Source of the DNA: a virus
Virus record (IMG/VR): IMGVR_UViG_3300042295_000068
Span: 1-28,230 of that record
DNA length: 28,230 bases
Reading direction: 5' to 3' (one strand)
This document shows, in pieces, positions 7,144-14,330 of this stretch. Position 1 is the stretch's first letter. Every line of letters begins with the position of its first letter. The notes under the pieces were generated by a model, which saw only the letters and a program-made list of their open reading frames with translations, was not told the origin of the DNA and ran no database searches. The position numbers and the translations under genes were made by a program.

Positions 7144-8050
7144 AAAGTATCGTCCTCACAAACTTGATGACTGTATTCTCCCCGATGATCAACTAAAGAC
7201 GTTTCGCGAGTTCGTTGCGACTGGTGAAATCCCTAACATGCTTCTCTGTGGTTCGGCAGGTGTAGGTAAGACTACCATTGCTCGAGCGATCTGTGAAGAA
7301 CTTGAATGTGACTACATTATTATCAACGGTTCTGAAGAATCAGGTATTGATGTTCTCCGCACTAAGATTCGGGAGTTCGCCTCCTCTGTTTCCTTTGGTG
7401 GTAAGACCAAGGTAGTTATCCTTGATGAGGCAGACTATCTGAATCCAAACTCTACCCAACCAGCGTTGCGTGCATTCATCGAAGAGTTTGCAAACAACTG
7501 TCGGTTTATCTTCACTTGTAATTTCAAGAACCGAATCATTGCTCCTCTTCACAGTCGGACTGCTGTCATCGAATTTAAGTTGACAAAGGCAGACCGTCCT
7601 AAGATGGCAGGTCGTTTCATGAAGCGTCTGTCTGACATCCTTGCTACTGAGAATGTTGTATTCGACGAGAAGGTTGTTGCTGAAGTTCTCAAGAAGCACT
7701 TCCCTGACTATCGCCGTGTCCTAAACGAACTGCAGCGATACAGTGTCTCCGGAACTATTGATGAAGGTATCCTCGTCAACATTCAAGAAGTAAACATGAA
7801 GGAATTGGTTTCTTCATTGAAGAGCAAAGACTTCAAGAAGATGCGTAACTGGGTGGTCGATAACATTGACAATGACCCAAATCTTATCTTCCGTAAGATC
7901 TATGATACCATTCTTGATGAAGTAAAGTATCCTTCGCAGTTGGTTCTGTTGCTTGCAGATTATCAGTATAAGGCAGCATTTGCTGCTAACCCTGAGATCA
8001 ATCTGGTTGCTTGCCTTGCTGAAATTATGGCAGGGATGGAGTGGAAATAA
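7109..8050 (+). CDS. 44: Sliding clamp loader ATPase subunit gp44
   Basis: A 313-residue AAA+ clamp loader (T4 gp44 is 319). It starts with the conserved KYRPHKLDDCILP segment, has Walker A GSAGVGKT (48-55), Walker B VVILDEAD with Asp106 and Glu107, and ends CLAEIMAGMEWK, close to the T4 C-terminus. Four copies with one gp62 open the gp45 ring and place it on primer-template DNA. The clamp-loader SRC box reads SRT (149-151): Ser and the Arg finger are kept but Cys is Thr. The ATG lies inside the end of the epimerase gene, and the stop overlaps the gp62 start (TAATG), implying coupled translation, as in T4 where 44 and 62 are adjacent. Confidence 0.94.
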   Translation: MNVSKEQFLWVEKYRPHKLDDCILPDDQLKTFREFVATGEIPNMLLCGSAGVGKTTIARAICEELECDYIIINGSEESGIDVLRTKIREFASSVSFGGKTKVVILDEADYLNPNSTQPALRAFIEEFANNCRFIFTCNFKNRIIAPLHSRTAVIEFKLTKADRPKMAGRFMKRLSDILATENVVFDEKVVAEVLKKHFPDYRRVLNELQRYSVSGTIDEGILVNIQEVNMKELVSSLKSKDFKKMRNWVVDNIDNDPNLIFRKIYDTILDEVKYPSQLVLLLADYQYKAAFAANPEINLVACLAEIMAGMEWK

Positions 8051-8505
8051 TGACTGGAGTGCTCGATGGATTGGGTGCTCCGACTGTAGAATATGATGTT
8101 GAGGAGTACAAAGAAAAGAAAAAGGGTATATCTCCCTTCGATTTCATCAAGGATATAAACTACGAAAAGAAGAATCTGATTGTTGATGACTGGTCTGAGA
8201 AACAATACAATCCTTGGATCATTAATCGTGGGTTGACATTCAGTATTGATACTGTCCACCCTGCAAATGAAATGAACTGCCGTTCCCATCTCGATAAGAG
8301 CATGCAAAACATGTATCTTATAAATACTATTCGCGCTAGAAAACGTTTTGACAAATGGATCAAAATCGAAGACGATGCCGAAGTGGAGATGGTGAAAGAG
8401 TATTATGGTTATAGCAATGACAAAGCTCGCCAAGCACTCACAATTCTCTCTGAAGAACAAAAAAAATATATAAAAGAGAAATTGTTTAAAGGTGGTAAAA
8501 AATGA
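8050..8505 (+). CDS. 62: Sliding clamp loader small subunit gp62
   Basis: A 151-residue protein from ATG 8050, which overlaps the gp44 stop as TAATG; GTG 8041 is a weaker alternative. Position between gp44 and RegA and the sequence RARKRFDKWIKIEDDAEVEMVKEYYGYS, comparable to T4 gp62 GKRYGKWAKL with its following region, identify it as the non-ATPase subunit bridging the gp44 tetramer. It is shorter than T4 gp62 (187), as in marine T4-like phages. The C-terminus is Lys-rich. It ends in an ATGA overlap with regA. Sequence divergence is high, so the call rests on both synteny and the central motif. Confidence 0.8.
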   Translation: MTGVLDGLGAPTVEYDVEEYKEKKKGISPFDFIKDINYEKKNLIVDDWSEKQYNPWIINRGLTFSIDTVHPANEMNCRSHLDKSMQNMYLINTIRARKRFDKWIKIEDDAEVEMVKEYYGYSNDKARQALTILSEEQKKYIKEKLFKGGKK

Positions 8506-8918
8506 GCGAAGATTTTTTTGACATTGACTTTCCTGGGTATGCACCCTTGGAAGTCAACTTAAAGAATCCTGACGACTTCTTGAAAGTTCGCGAGACCCTT
8601 TCCCGTATTGGCGTTGCGTCAAGAAAAGAAAAGATTCTTTATCAATCATGTCACATTCTACACAAGCAGGGCAGATATTTTATTGTGCACTTTAAGGAAC
8701 TCTTTGCCTTGGATGGTAAAGATGCAGACTTTAGTGACAATGATTTACAACGCAGAAATACGGTAGCGCATCTTCTTTCGGATTGGGGATTAATTACTAT
8801 TCTAAATCCAGAGATTCATGAAGATAAAGCACCGTTGAATCAGATTAAAGTCATTGCGTTCAAGGAAAAGAATGAGTGGGAACTTGTTCAGAAGTATAAC
8901 ATTGGTCGCAAAAAATAA
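8502..8918 (+). CDS. regA: Translational repressor RegA
   Basis: A 138-residue protein matching T4 RegA (122) almost along its length: KNPDDFLKVRETLSRIGVAS, LYQSCHILHKQG, YFIVHFKELFALDG, LLSDWGLITI and EWELVQKYNIG all have direct T4 counterparts. RegA binds the start region of early mRNAs and blocks ribosome loading; in T4 its targets include 44, 45 and regA itself. A short acidic N-terminal extension (about 15 residues, SEDFFDIDFPGYAP) precedes the T4-like start. It is last in the gp44-gp62-regA run and is followed directly by a promoter and an intrinsic terminator. Confidence 0.94.
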   Translation: MSEDFFDIDFPGYAPLEVNLKNPDDFLKVRETLSRIGVASRKEKILYQSCHILHKQGRYFIVHFKELFALDGKDADFSDNDLQRRNTVAHLLSDWGLITILNPEIHEDKAPLNQIKVIAFKEKNEWELVQKYNIGRKK

Positions 8919-8947
8919 TTGACTTTCGTATAAAAATATAGTATAAA
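8919..8947 (+). promoter_or_regulatory. Sigma70-like promoter P4
   Basis: TTGACT (8919-8924), 17 bp spacer, TATAAA (8942-8947), beginning one base after the regA stop. The spacer end and -10 read ATATAGTATAAA, like P5 and P6. It points at the Hsp20 gene and overlaps the T4-type late box and the regA terminator. Confidence 0.6.
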
Positions 8948-8949
8948 TA
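8942..8949 (+). promoter_or_regulatory. T4-type late promoter box
   Basis: TATAAATA, identical to the T4 late promoter consensus recognised by gp55-RNA polymerase. Expected initiation, roughly 6-8 bases downstream, falls inside the left arm of the following terminator hairpin, so late transcripts would lack a complete hairpin. The next gene is Hsp20 at 9008. Confidence 0.6.
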
Positions 8950-8981
8950 AAAGGTGCCATGCTTCGGATGGCACCTTTTTT
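8950..8981 (+). terminator. Intrinsic terminator after regA
   Basis: AAGGTGCCAT (8951-8960) pairs with ATGGCACCTT (8968-8977); the apex contains CTTCGG, a stable UUCG-type loop with one bulged G, and the stem runs into a T tract to 8981. This is a strong rho-independent terminator closing the gp45-regA transcription unit. Confidence 0.9.
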
Positions 8982-9007
8982 AACACTCGCTTAACAGGAG
9001 AAAATAA

Positions 9008-9490
9008 ATGAAGTTTGATACTACAAGTTTACCGCAATGGGACCGTTATTTCGTTGGTGCCGATCGTGTCATGAAGAGACTAGCAGATATTGCTGATCAA
9101 TCTTCGCAGATGATGCCAATTAAATATCCTCCATACAATATCAAGAAGGTCGATGAAGATCGCTACGTAATCGAAATGGCAGTTGCTGGTTTCGGTAAGT
9201 CGGAGATTGATATTGAATTGCAAGAGGGACTACTGAGAATCACTGGAAAGTGCGACTCACCTGAATCCACTGAATATCTTTACAAGGGAATTGCTGAGCG
9301 AGGATTCAAACGTGAATTCAGTCTCGCAGATAACGTCGAAGTAAAGAGTTCTAGTCTGGCAAATGGTATGCTGAAAATCTTTCTTGAGGCATTCATTCCA
9401 GAAGAAAAGAAACCAAAGAAGATTGATATTCAAGATGAAGAATATCCTTCTCAAGCTGCTGAGTTTTTAGCAGAAGGTAAAACAAAGTAA
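9008..9490 (+). CDS. Small heat shock protein, Hsp20 family
   Basis: A 160-residue alpha-crystallin-type chaperone. The core domain, about residues 38-135, contains PPYNIKKVDEDRYVIEMAVAG at its start, LLRITGK in the middle, and the family signature NGMLKIFLEAFIPEE (the AxxxNGxLxI strand, with AN at the start) near the end. It binds unfolding proteins in the cytoplasm without ATP; Hsp20 proteins are common in marine T4-like phages, where a role in capsid or scaffold folding has been suggested. AGGAG lies 8 nt upstream of the ATG. A sigma70-like promoter and a late TATAAATA box both precede it, so expression in both phases is plausible. Confidence 0.92.
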   Translation: MKFDTTSLPQWDRYFVGADRVMKRLADIADQSSQMMPIKYPPYNIKKVDEDRYVIEMAVAGFGKSEIDIELQEGLLRITGKCDSPESTEYLYKGIAERGFKREFSLADNVEVKSSSLANGMLKIFLEAFIPEEKKPKKIDIQDEEYPSQAAEFLAEGKTK

Positions 9491-9499
9491 TTTAAATAT

Positions 9500-9526
9500 G
9501 GTGGGTGGGATTAATTCTCACCCACC
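9500..9526 (+). other. Stem-loop between Hsp20 and the Sm-like gene
   Basis: GGTGGGTGGGA (9500-9510) pairs with TTCTCACCCACC (to 9526) through an 8-bp perfect base plus a G-T wobble and two inner pairs, with a TTAAT loop. No T tract follows, so it is probably an RNA processing or stability element, or a factor-dependent pause, not a classic terminator. Confidence 0.6.
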
Positions 9527-9547
9527 AATAACAATGAAGGTGAATAC

Positions 9548-9847
9548 ATGAGCAATATTAAATGTGTGAAATTACTCAGTGGTGATGAAATTATCGCTGA
9601 TATCGATGAGACAATCCAAGGTCTTATCATTCTAAAGAAACCGCTGCAAATTATGATGATTCCAAATCAGAATAATCAATTCGGCATAGGTCTAGCACCA
9701 TTCTGCCCATACGCGAAAAATGATGTAGTTCCTCTTCGCGAAGGTGCAGTTATCACAATTTTTGAACCAGAGACTGGTATGCTAAACGAGTATAACACTC
9801 GGTGTGGTTCAGGTCTGGTCGTTCCAGAAAGTAAGATTATCATATGA
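9548..9847 (+). CDS. Small conserved phage protein, possible Sm-like fold
   Basis: A 99-residue soluble protein. The opening IKCVKLLSGDEIIADI, followed by a strand pair LIILKKPLQIMMIP, resembles the first strands of Sm/Hfq-like barrels, and short proteins of this kind are found in marine T4-like phages. No catalytic motif, signal peptide or membrane segment is visible. GAAGG 9 nt before the ATG and an ATGA overlap with the nuclease gene show it is translated and coupled to it. RNA binding is a guess from the fold impression only. Confidence 0.5.
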   Translation: MSNIKCVKLLSGDEIIADIDETIQGLIILKKPLQIMMIPNQNNQFGIGLAPFCPYAKNDVVPLREGAVITIFEPETGMLNEYNTRCGSGLVVPESKIII

Positions 9848-10491
9848 AACAATTAATCGCTGCTCTATTCCTGTTCGCTCTACCGACTGCTGCTAATGCG
9901 TCCCCCTGCGATCAGTTCTATCCGAATGGTAAAGAAATCGTAGTGCCGAACACCAAGGTTCTCTGTAACTCATTCTTTGCCATCGTCTATAATGACGATC
10001 TAAATGCAAACGTTCTCTCGACTGAGATCGCACAAGAACGAGTAAAGAAAACTCCACGCACCGACGACTTCCGTGCAGACAAGCGCATCGCAGACTCGCC
10101 AACTCCTGCTGACTATACCAACTCTGGTTATGACCGTGGACACATGGTTCCTGCAGCAAATGCTGATGATCCAAATGAGATGTCAGATACATTCCTGATG
10201 ACTAACATGACACCGCAATTGCCTTCTGTCAACCGTGTTGCTTGGCGTCTGCTCGAAGATAAAGTTCGTGACATGCCATTCAAGTGGGTTGTTACAGGTG
10301 CGCAGTATTCTAAGACACCAAAGAAGTTGGGTAAAGGTCAAGTCCCTGTTCCTGACATGCTTTACAAGGTTGTCTATCTGAAAGATGGAACAACCGTCGC
10401 CTACACTGTGAATAATCTTGTTGCTAAGTCTCAAATCGAAACGACAACTGTTGAACAACTAGAAGCAAAGTTAGGATATAAACTACGATAA
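9844..10491 (+). CDS. Exported DNA/RNA non-specific endonuclease (NUC1 family)
   Basis: A 215-residue nuclease. The first 19 residues are a clean signal peptide (Lys near the start, LIAALFLFALP core, cleavage after AANA). The mature enzyme has the family signature DRGHMVPAAN (from Asp97; general-base His100) and the metal-binding Asn region MTNMTPQ (Asn121), followed by RVAWRLLE; VTGAQY matches the following conserved strand. NucA/NUC1 enzymes cut single- and double-stranded DNA and RNA with one Mg or Mn ion. Export would place it in the periplasm, away from phage DNA. It overlaps the preceding gene by ATGA and precedes promoter P5. The enzyme family is certain; the biological use is open. 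Confidence 0.92.
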   Translation: MKQLIAALFLFALPTAANASPCDQFYPNGKEIVVPNTKVLCNSFFAIVYNDDLNANVLSTEIAQERVKKTPRTDDFRADKRIADSPTPADYTNSGYDRGHMVPAANADDPNEMSDTFLMTNMTPQLPSVNRVAWRLLEDKVRDMPFKWVVTGAQYSKTPKKLGKGQVPVPDMLYKVVYLKDGTTVAYTVNNLVAKSQIETTTVEQLEAKLGYKLR

Positions 10492-10496
10492 ATCCC

Positions 10497-10525
10497 TTTA
10501 CTTTTGTTATGTTTTATAGTATAGT
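10497..10525 (+). promoter_or_regulatory. Sigma70-like promoter P5
   Basis: TTTACT (10497-10502), 17 bp spacer, TATAGT (10520-10525), with the doubled TATAGTATAGT at the -10. The leader TTGATTGATGAGGG resembles those of P2 and P3 and supplies the GAGGG ribosome site of the polymerase gene. Confidence 0.65.
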
Positions 10526-10550
10526 AGTATTTGATTGATGAGGGATTTTT

Positions 10551-13088
10551 ATGAAATTTTATACATGCGCACACCAGTATGGTTCCAAGGTTCTTGTCCG
10601 TGGAGTACATAACGGTGTGCGCTTTACCAAACGAGATGACTTCAGTCCGACCCTGTTTGTAAAATCCAAGGGTGGTGAAGAAACAATATACAAGTCTCTG
10701 TATGGAGAAGATCTCCAACCGATTGACTTTGAAGACAACAATGCTGCCAAGCAGTTTGTCCAAACATATGGACAAGTAGACAACTTTGAAATCTTTGGTC
10801 AGACCAACTATGGTTACCAATACATTACAAAGAAGTATCCTGGCGAAATCCAGTGGGATATGTCTCAACTCAACATTCAGACTGTCGATATTGAGACCTC
10901 TGCAGAGCATGGGTTTCCTGATGTAAACAATCCTATCGAAAGTGTTCTGCTGATCACAGTCAAGAATCTCATCACTCGTCAAATCGTCACATTCGGTTGC
11001 GGTGAGTTTGATGATAAGAACTCTGAGATTGTGCAGACCCTGAGAGATGCAGGTAACAAGTTTCTCTATGTGAAATGTGATGATGAGCGCGACCTACTGG
11101 AAACTTTTTTGCGTTTCTATTCTGATGATCTCCCAGATATTATCACAGGTTGGAACTGCGAACTGTTCGACGTTGCGTATCTTATCTCTCGGATAGATCG
11201 TCTGTTCTGCACCGAAGAAGATACCACTATGCGCAAGAAGTTCTCGCCATGGGGTCTTGTTCGCCGCAAGAATTTGACAATCATGGGTCGCGAACATATC
11301 TCATATGATATTACTGGTGTCGCAGTCATCGACTATCTCGATCTCTATAAGAAGTTTACATATACTCGTCAAGAGAGTTACAAGTTGGATCACATTGCCA
11401 AGGAAGAACTTGGCAGGAAAAAACTTGAACATCCGTATGAAACATTCCGTGAGTTTTACACCAAAGACTGGACACGGTTCGTCGAGTATAACATCATCGA
11501 CGTTGAGATCGTTGATGAACTTGAGCGCAAGATGAAACTGATTGAACTTGTGCTTACGATGGCATACGATGCTAAGTGCAACTATACTGATGTGTTCTCG
11601 CAGGTTCGCACGTGGGATTGTATTATCTACAATCACTTGCATGATCAAAATATCCAGATTCCCCAGAAGAAAGAAAACAGGGGTAGGACTATTGAAGGTG
11701 CGTATGTGCAAGAACCAAAGGCAGGAAGGTATGACTGGGTTGTTTCCTTTGATGCCACCTCGCTGTATCCATCAATCATCATGCAGTATAACCAATCACC
11801 AGAGACTTTCGTTCAGGGTGTGGTAAAAGATACGACTGTGAAGGGATTGCTTGGACATAGTTATGACCTTGACTCTCTCAAACAAGATGATGTTTGCATG
11901 ACTGCCAATGGTTATTGCTATACTCGTAAGAAGATGGGAATGTTTCCTGAGATTGTGCAGAAGTTCTTCGATGACCGTCAACGTTACAAGAAACTGATGA
12001 TCATTGCTCAGAAAGAATATGAAGAAACCAAAAACCCCAAACTAAAGAACGACATCTCGAAGTATAATAACTTCCAGATGGCAAGAAAGATTCAGTTGAA
12101 CTCACTGTTCGGTGCGTTGGCGAATGAATATTTCCGTTACTATGATGCTCGTATTGCCGAGGGCATCACTACCACTGGTCAGTATATTATTCAGGAAGTA
12201 GGTAAGGCACTTGACGTCTATCTTAACAAGGTTGTAGGAACAAATGGACACAACTACTCTTTCTACAGTGATACTGATTCTTGCTATATTTCCTTGGACC
12301 CTCTTGTTCGTAAGTTTTATGGCAATCTATCACGTGATAAACTCATTGACGTTCTCGATAAAATCTGCGAGGAGAAAATCACAGAGGCAATCAACAAGAG
12401 TTGCGATGGACTTGCGGACTACACGAATGCATTTCAAAAGAAAATTGTATTCAAACGTGAGGCAATCGCAGAACGTGGTCTCTGGGTTGCGAAGAAAAGG
12501 TATGCACTCAACGTCTACGATAATGAAGGTGTCCGATACAAAGACCCGAAACTTAAAGTCATGGGTCTCGAGATCGTTCGTTCTTCCACTCCTGCTCCTG
12601 TTCGCGAAAGTCTCAAGGAAGCAGTAAGACTATCATTGACTGCAGATGAGGTAACTCTACAGAAGTTTATTGAGCACACTCGTGGGTTGTTTAATAAAAT
12701 GGAACCTGAAGATATTGCTTTCCCACGAAGTGTCAATGGACTTGCTAAGTATACATCAAGGGCAGACATCTACGCAAAGGGAACACCGATGCATGTTCGT
12801 GGTGCGTTGATGTATAACTATTTGCTCGAGAAGCACAATCTTACTATGAAGTATGAAGCAATCCAAGAAGGCGAGAAGATTAAGTTCCTATACTTAAAGG
12901 AACCAAATACTATTCGTGAAAATTGTATTGGATTTATTGGTAAAATTCCAAAAGAGCTTGACATTCATAAGTATGTAGATTATAATACAATGTTCAATAA
13001 GAGTTTTCTTGAACCATTAAAACAAATTGTAGAAGGCATTGGTTGGAATACAGAACCAGTTGCCACGTTAGAGGATATGTTTACATGA
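10551..13088 (+). CDS. 43: Family B DNA polymerase gp43
   Basis: The replicative polymerase, 845 residues (T4 gp43 is 898). The 3'-5' exonuclease has ExoI VDIETS (Asp113, Glu115), ExoII DIITGWNCELFD and ExoIII VEYNIIDVEIV. The polymerase domain shows motif A SFDATSLYPSIIM (Asp401), motif B QLNSLFGALAN and motif C YSDTDS (Asp574, Asp576); the usual Gly of YGDTDS is Ser. The C-terminal tail that binds gp45 in T4 is short (TLEDMFT), and an LEDMF-type end is consistent with clamp binding. P5 lies just upstream, with GAGGG before the ATG. The stop overlaps the uvsX start (ATGA). No split or intron is seen. Confidence 0.96.
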   Translation: MKFYTCAHQYGSKVLVRGVHNGVRFTKRDDFSPTLFVKSKGGEETIYKSLYGEDLQPIDFEDNNAAKQFVQTYGQVDNFEIFGQTNYGYQYITKKYPGEIQWDMSQLNIQTVDIETSAEHGFPDVNNPIESVLLITVKNLITRQIVTFGCGEFDDKNSEIVQTLRDAGNKFLYVKCDDERDLLETFLRFYSDDLPDIITGWNCELFDVAYLISRIDRLFCTEEDTTMRKKFSPWGLVRRKNLTIMGREHISYDITGVAVIDYLDLYKKFTYTRQESYKLDHIAKEELGRKKLEHPYETFREFYTKDWTRFVEYNIIDVEIVDELERKMKLIELVLTMAYDAKCNYTDVFSQVRTWDCIIYNHLHDQNIQIPQKKENRGRTIEGAYVQEPKAGRYDWVVSFDATSLYPSIIMQYNQSPETFVQGVVKDTTVKGLLGHSYDLDSLKQDDVCMTANGYCYTRKKMGMFPEIVQKFFDDRQRYKKLMIIAQKEYEETKNPKLKNDISKYNNFQMARKIQLNSLFGALANEYFRYYDARIAEGITTTGQYIIQEVGKALDVYLNKVVGTNGHNYSFYSDTDSCYISLDPLVRKFYGNLSRDKLIDVLDKICEEKITEAINKSCDGLADYTNAFQKKIVFKREAIAERGLWVAKKRYALNVYDNEGVRYKDPKLKVMGLEIVRSSTPAPVRESLKEAVRLSLTADEVTLQKFIEHTRGLFNKMEPEDIAFPRSVNGLAKYTSRADIYAKGTPMHVRGALMYNYLLEKHNLTMKYEAIQEGEKIKFLYLKEPNTIRENCIGFIGKIPKELDIHKYVDYNTMFNKSFLEPLKQIVEGIGWNTEPVATLEDMFT

Positions 13089-14155
13089 ATGCACTAATCG
13101 ATAAAATTAAAAAGAACAGTACCATTAAGGAGACTAATGTTCTCTCTAAGAGTAAGTTGTTTAGCACTAAGGATCTGATTCAAACATCAGTTCCTGCTTT
13201 GAACGTTGCCCTGTCAGGTAAACTTGATGGAGGATTGACTCCAGGATTGACTGTCTTTGCTGGTCCATCAAAGCATTTCAAGACAGCGTTTGCTATGATG
13301 CTGGTTAAGAGTTTCCAGACCAAGTATCCCGACGGTGTCATTCTGTTCTATGATTCGGAGTTTGGTGCACCGCAGTCATACTTTGAGAATTTCGGTATCA
13401 ATACTGACATGGTAATTCATACACCAATCACTGACATTGAACAGTTGAAGCATGATGTCATGCAGCAAATTAATCAGTTTGAGCGTGGCGATAACGTTAT
13501 GATTGTTGTTGACTCTGTTGGTAACTTGGCATCGAAGAAGGAAGTCGACGATGCGCTTGATGGTAAGTCAGTTGCTGACATGACTCGCGCCAAGCAGATG
13601 AAGTCACTGTTCCGTATGATCACCCCACACCTTACCATTAAGGATATTCCTATGGTCGTGGTCAATCATACTTACATGGAAATCGGTATGTTCCCGAAGG
13701 CAATCGTGTCTGGTGGTACTGGTATCTATTACTCTGCTGATAATATCTTCATTATCGGTCGCCAGCAAGAGAAGTCTGGCACTGAGGTAGTTGGTTACAA
13801 CTTTATCATTAACGTCGAGAAGTCTCGTTATGTTCGCGAGAAGTCAAAGATCCCTATTGAAGTTACCTTTGAGGGTGGTATCAGTAAATGGTCTGGTCTG
13901 TTGGATATTTCGTTGGCATCTGGTCACGTCGTAAAACCAAGCAATGGTTGGTACCAGCGTGTTGGTGAAGAAAAGAAGTATCGTCTCAATGACACCTACA
14001 ACAAAGAGTTCTGGATGCCGATTCTTACCGATCCGACGTTCGGCGAATGGATTGAGAATCGTTATCGCATGGGTAATGGACAAATGATGGAGGGTGATAA
14101 TGTGGACATTTCTGATGAAGATATTTCAGAAGAATACGACAATCAAGATATGTGA
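13085..14155 (+). CDS. uvsX: RecA-like recombinase UvsX
   Basis: A 356-residue strand-exchange protein. The start is ATG 13085, overlapping the gp43 stop as ATGA; the in-frame TTG 13043 lies inside gp43 and is unlikely. The P-loop is AGPSKHFKTAF, the T4 UvsX variant of Walker A with Phe in place of Gly, and the Walker B strand is VMIVVDSVGNLASKKE. Further T4-like blocks are FYDSEFG, DMTRAKQMKSLFR, INVEKSRYVREKSK and HVVKPSNGWY. UvsX coats ssDNA and drives recombination-dependent replication and repair. The C-terminus is acidic, as in T4. Its last 56 nt overlap the next small gene. Confidence 0.95.
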   Translation: MNALIDKIKKNSTIKETNVLSKSKLFSTKDLIQTSVPALNVALSGKLDGGLTPGLTVFAGPSKHFKTAFAMMLVKSFQTKYPDGVILFYDSEFGAPQSYFENFGINTDMVIHTPITDIEQLKHDVMQQINQFERGDNVMIVVDSVGNLASKKEVDDALDGKSVADMTRAKQMKSLFRMITPHLTIKDIPMVVVNHTYMEIGMFPKAIVSGGTGIYYSADNIFIIGRQQEKSGTEVVGYNFIINVEKSRYVREKSKIPIEVTFEGGISKWSGLLDISLASGHVVKPSNGWYQRVGEEKKYRLNDTYNKEFWMPILTDPTFGEWIENRYRMGNGQMMEGDNVDISDEDISEEYDNQDM

Positions 14156-14330
14156 TCAATGTGGGGTCGTTCTGAAAAAGAATGACCCTGCTATTTGCCT
14201 TCACGGTATTGATGATGGTCTCGAGTACGAGGTCTTTGTTTGTGAACCATGTTGCATTAAAATTGCACATGAATATGATGAGATAGAGGATTTAAAAATT
14301 GCAGAAGATCGAGACGATTATACTGAGTAA
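14100..14330 (+). CDS. Small zinc-ribbon-like protein
   Basis: A 76-residue protein not recognised as a named family. It carries CDQCG and, about 40 residues later, CEPCC, with an extra Cys-Leu-His in between; two CxxC knuckles suggest a single structural zinc. The C-terminus is strongly acidic. ATG 14100 is chosen because GGAGG lies 6 nt upstream; GTG 14094 and ATG 14115 are alternatives. It overlaps the uvsX 3' end by 56 nt and the start of gp41 by 32 nt, so its translation is likely coupled to both. This position between recombinase and helicase suggests a small replication or repair accessory, but this is context only. Confidence 0.65.
   Translation: MWTFLMKIFQKNTTIKICDQCGVVLKKNDPAICLHGIDDGLEYEVFVCEPCCIKIAHEYDEIEDLKIAEDRDDYTE

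Noticed and set aside
8319-8326. TATAAATA inside the gp62 gene
   Set aside because: It lies mid-gene with no late-type gene directly downstream (regA starts about 175 nt later and is early in T4), so chance coding sequence is the simpler reading.
9500-9526. Second intrinsic terminator after Hsp20
   Set aside because: The hairpin is good but no T tract follows, so it is listed only as a stem-loop.
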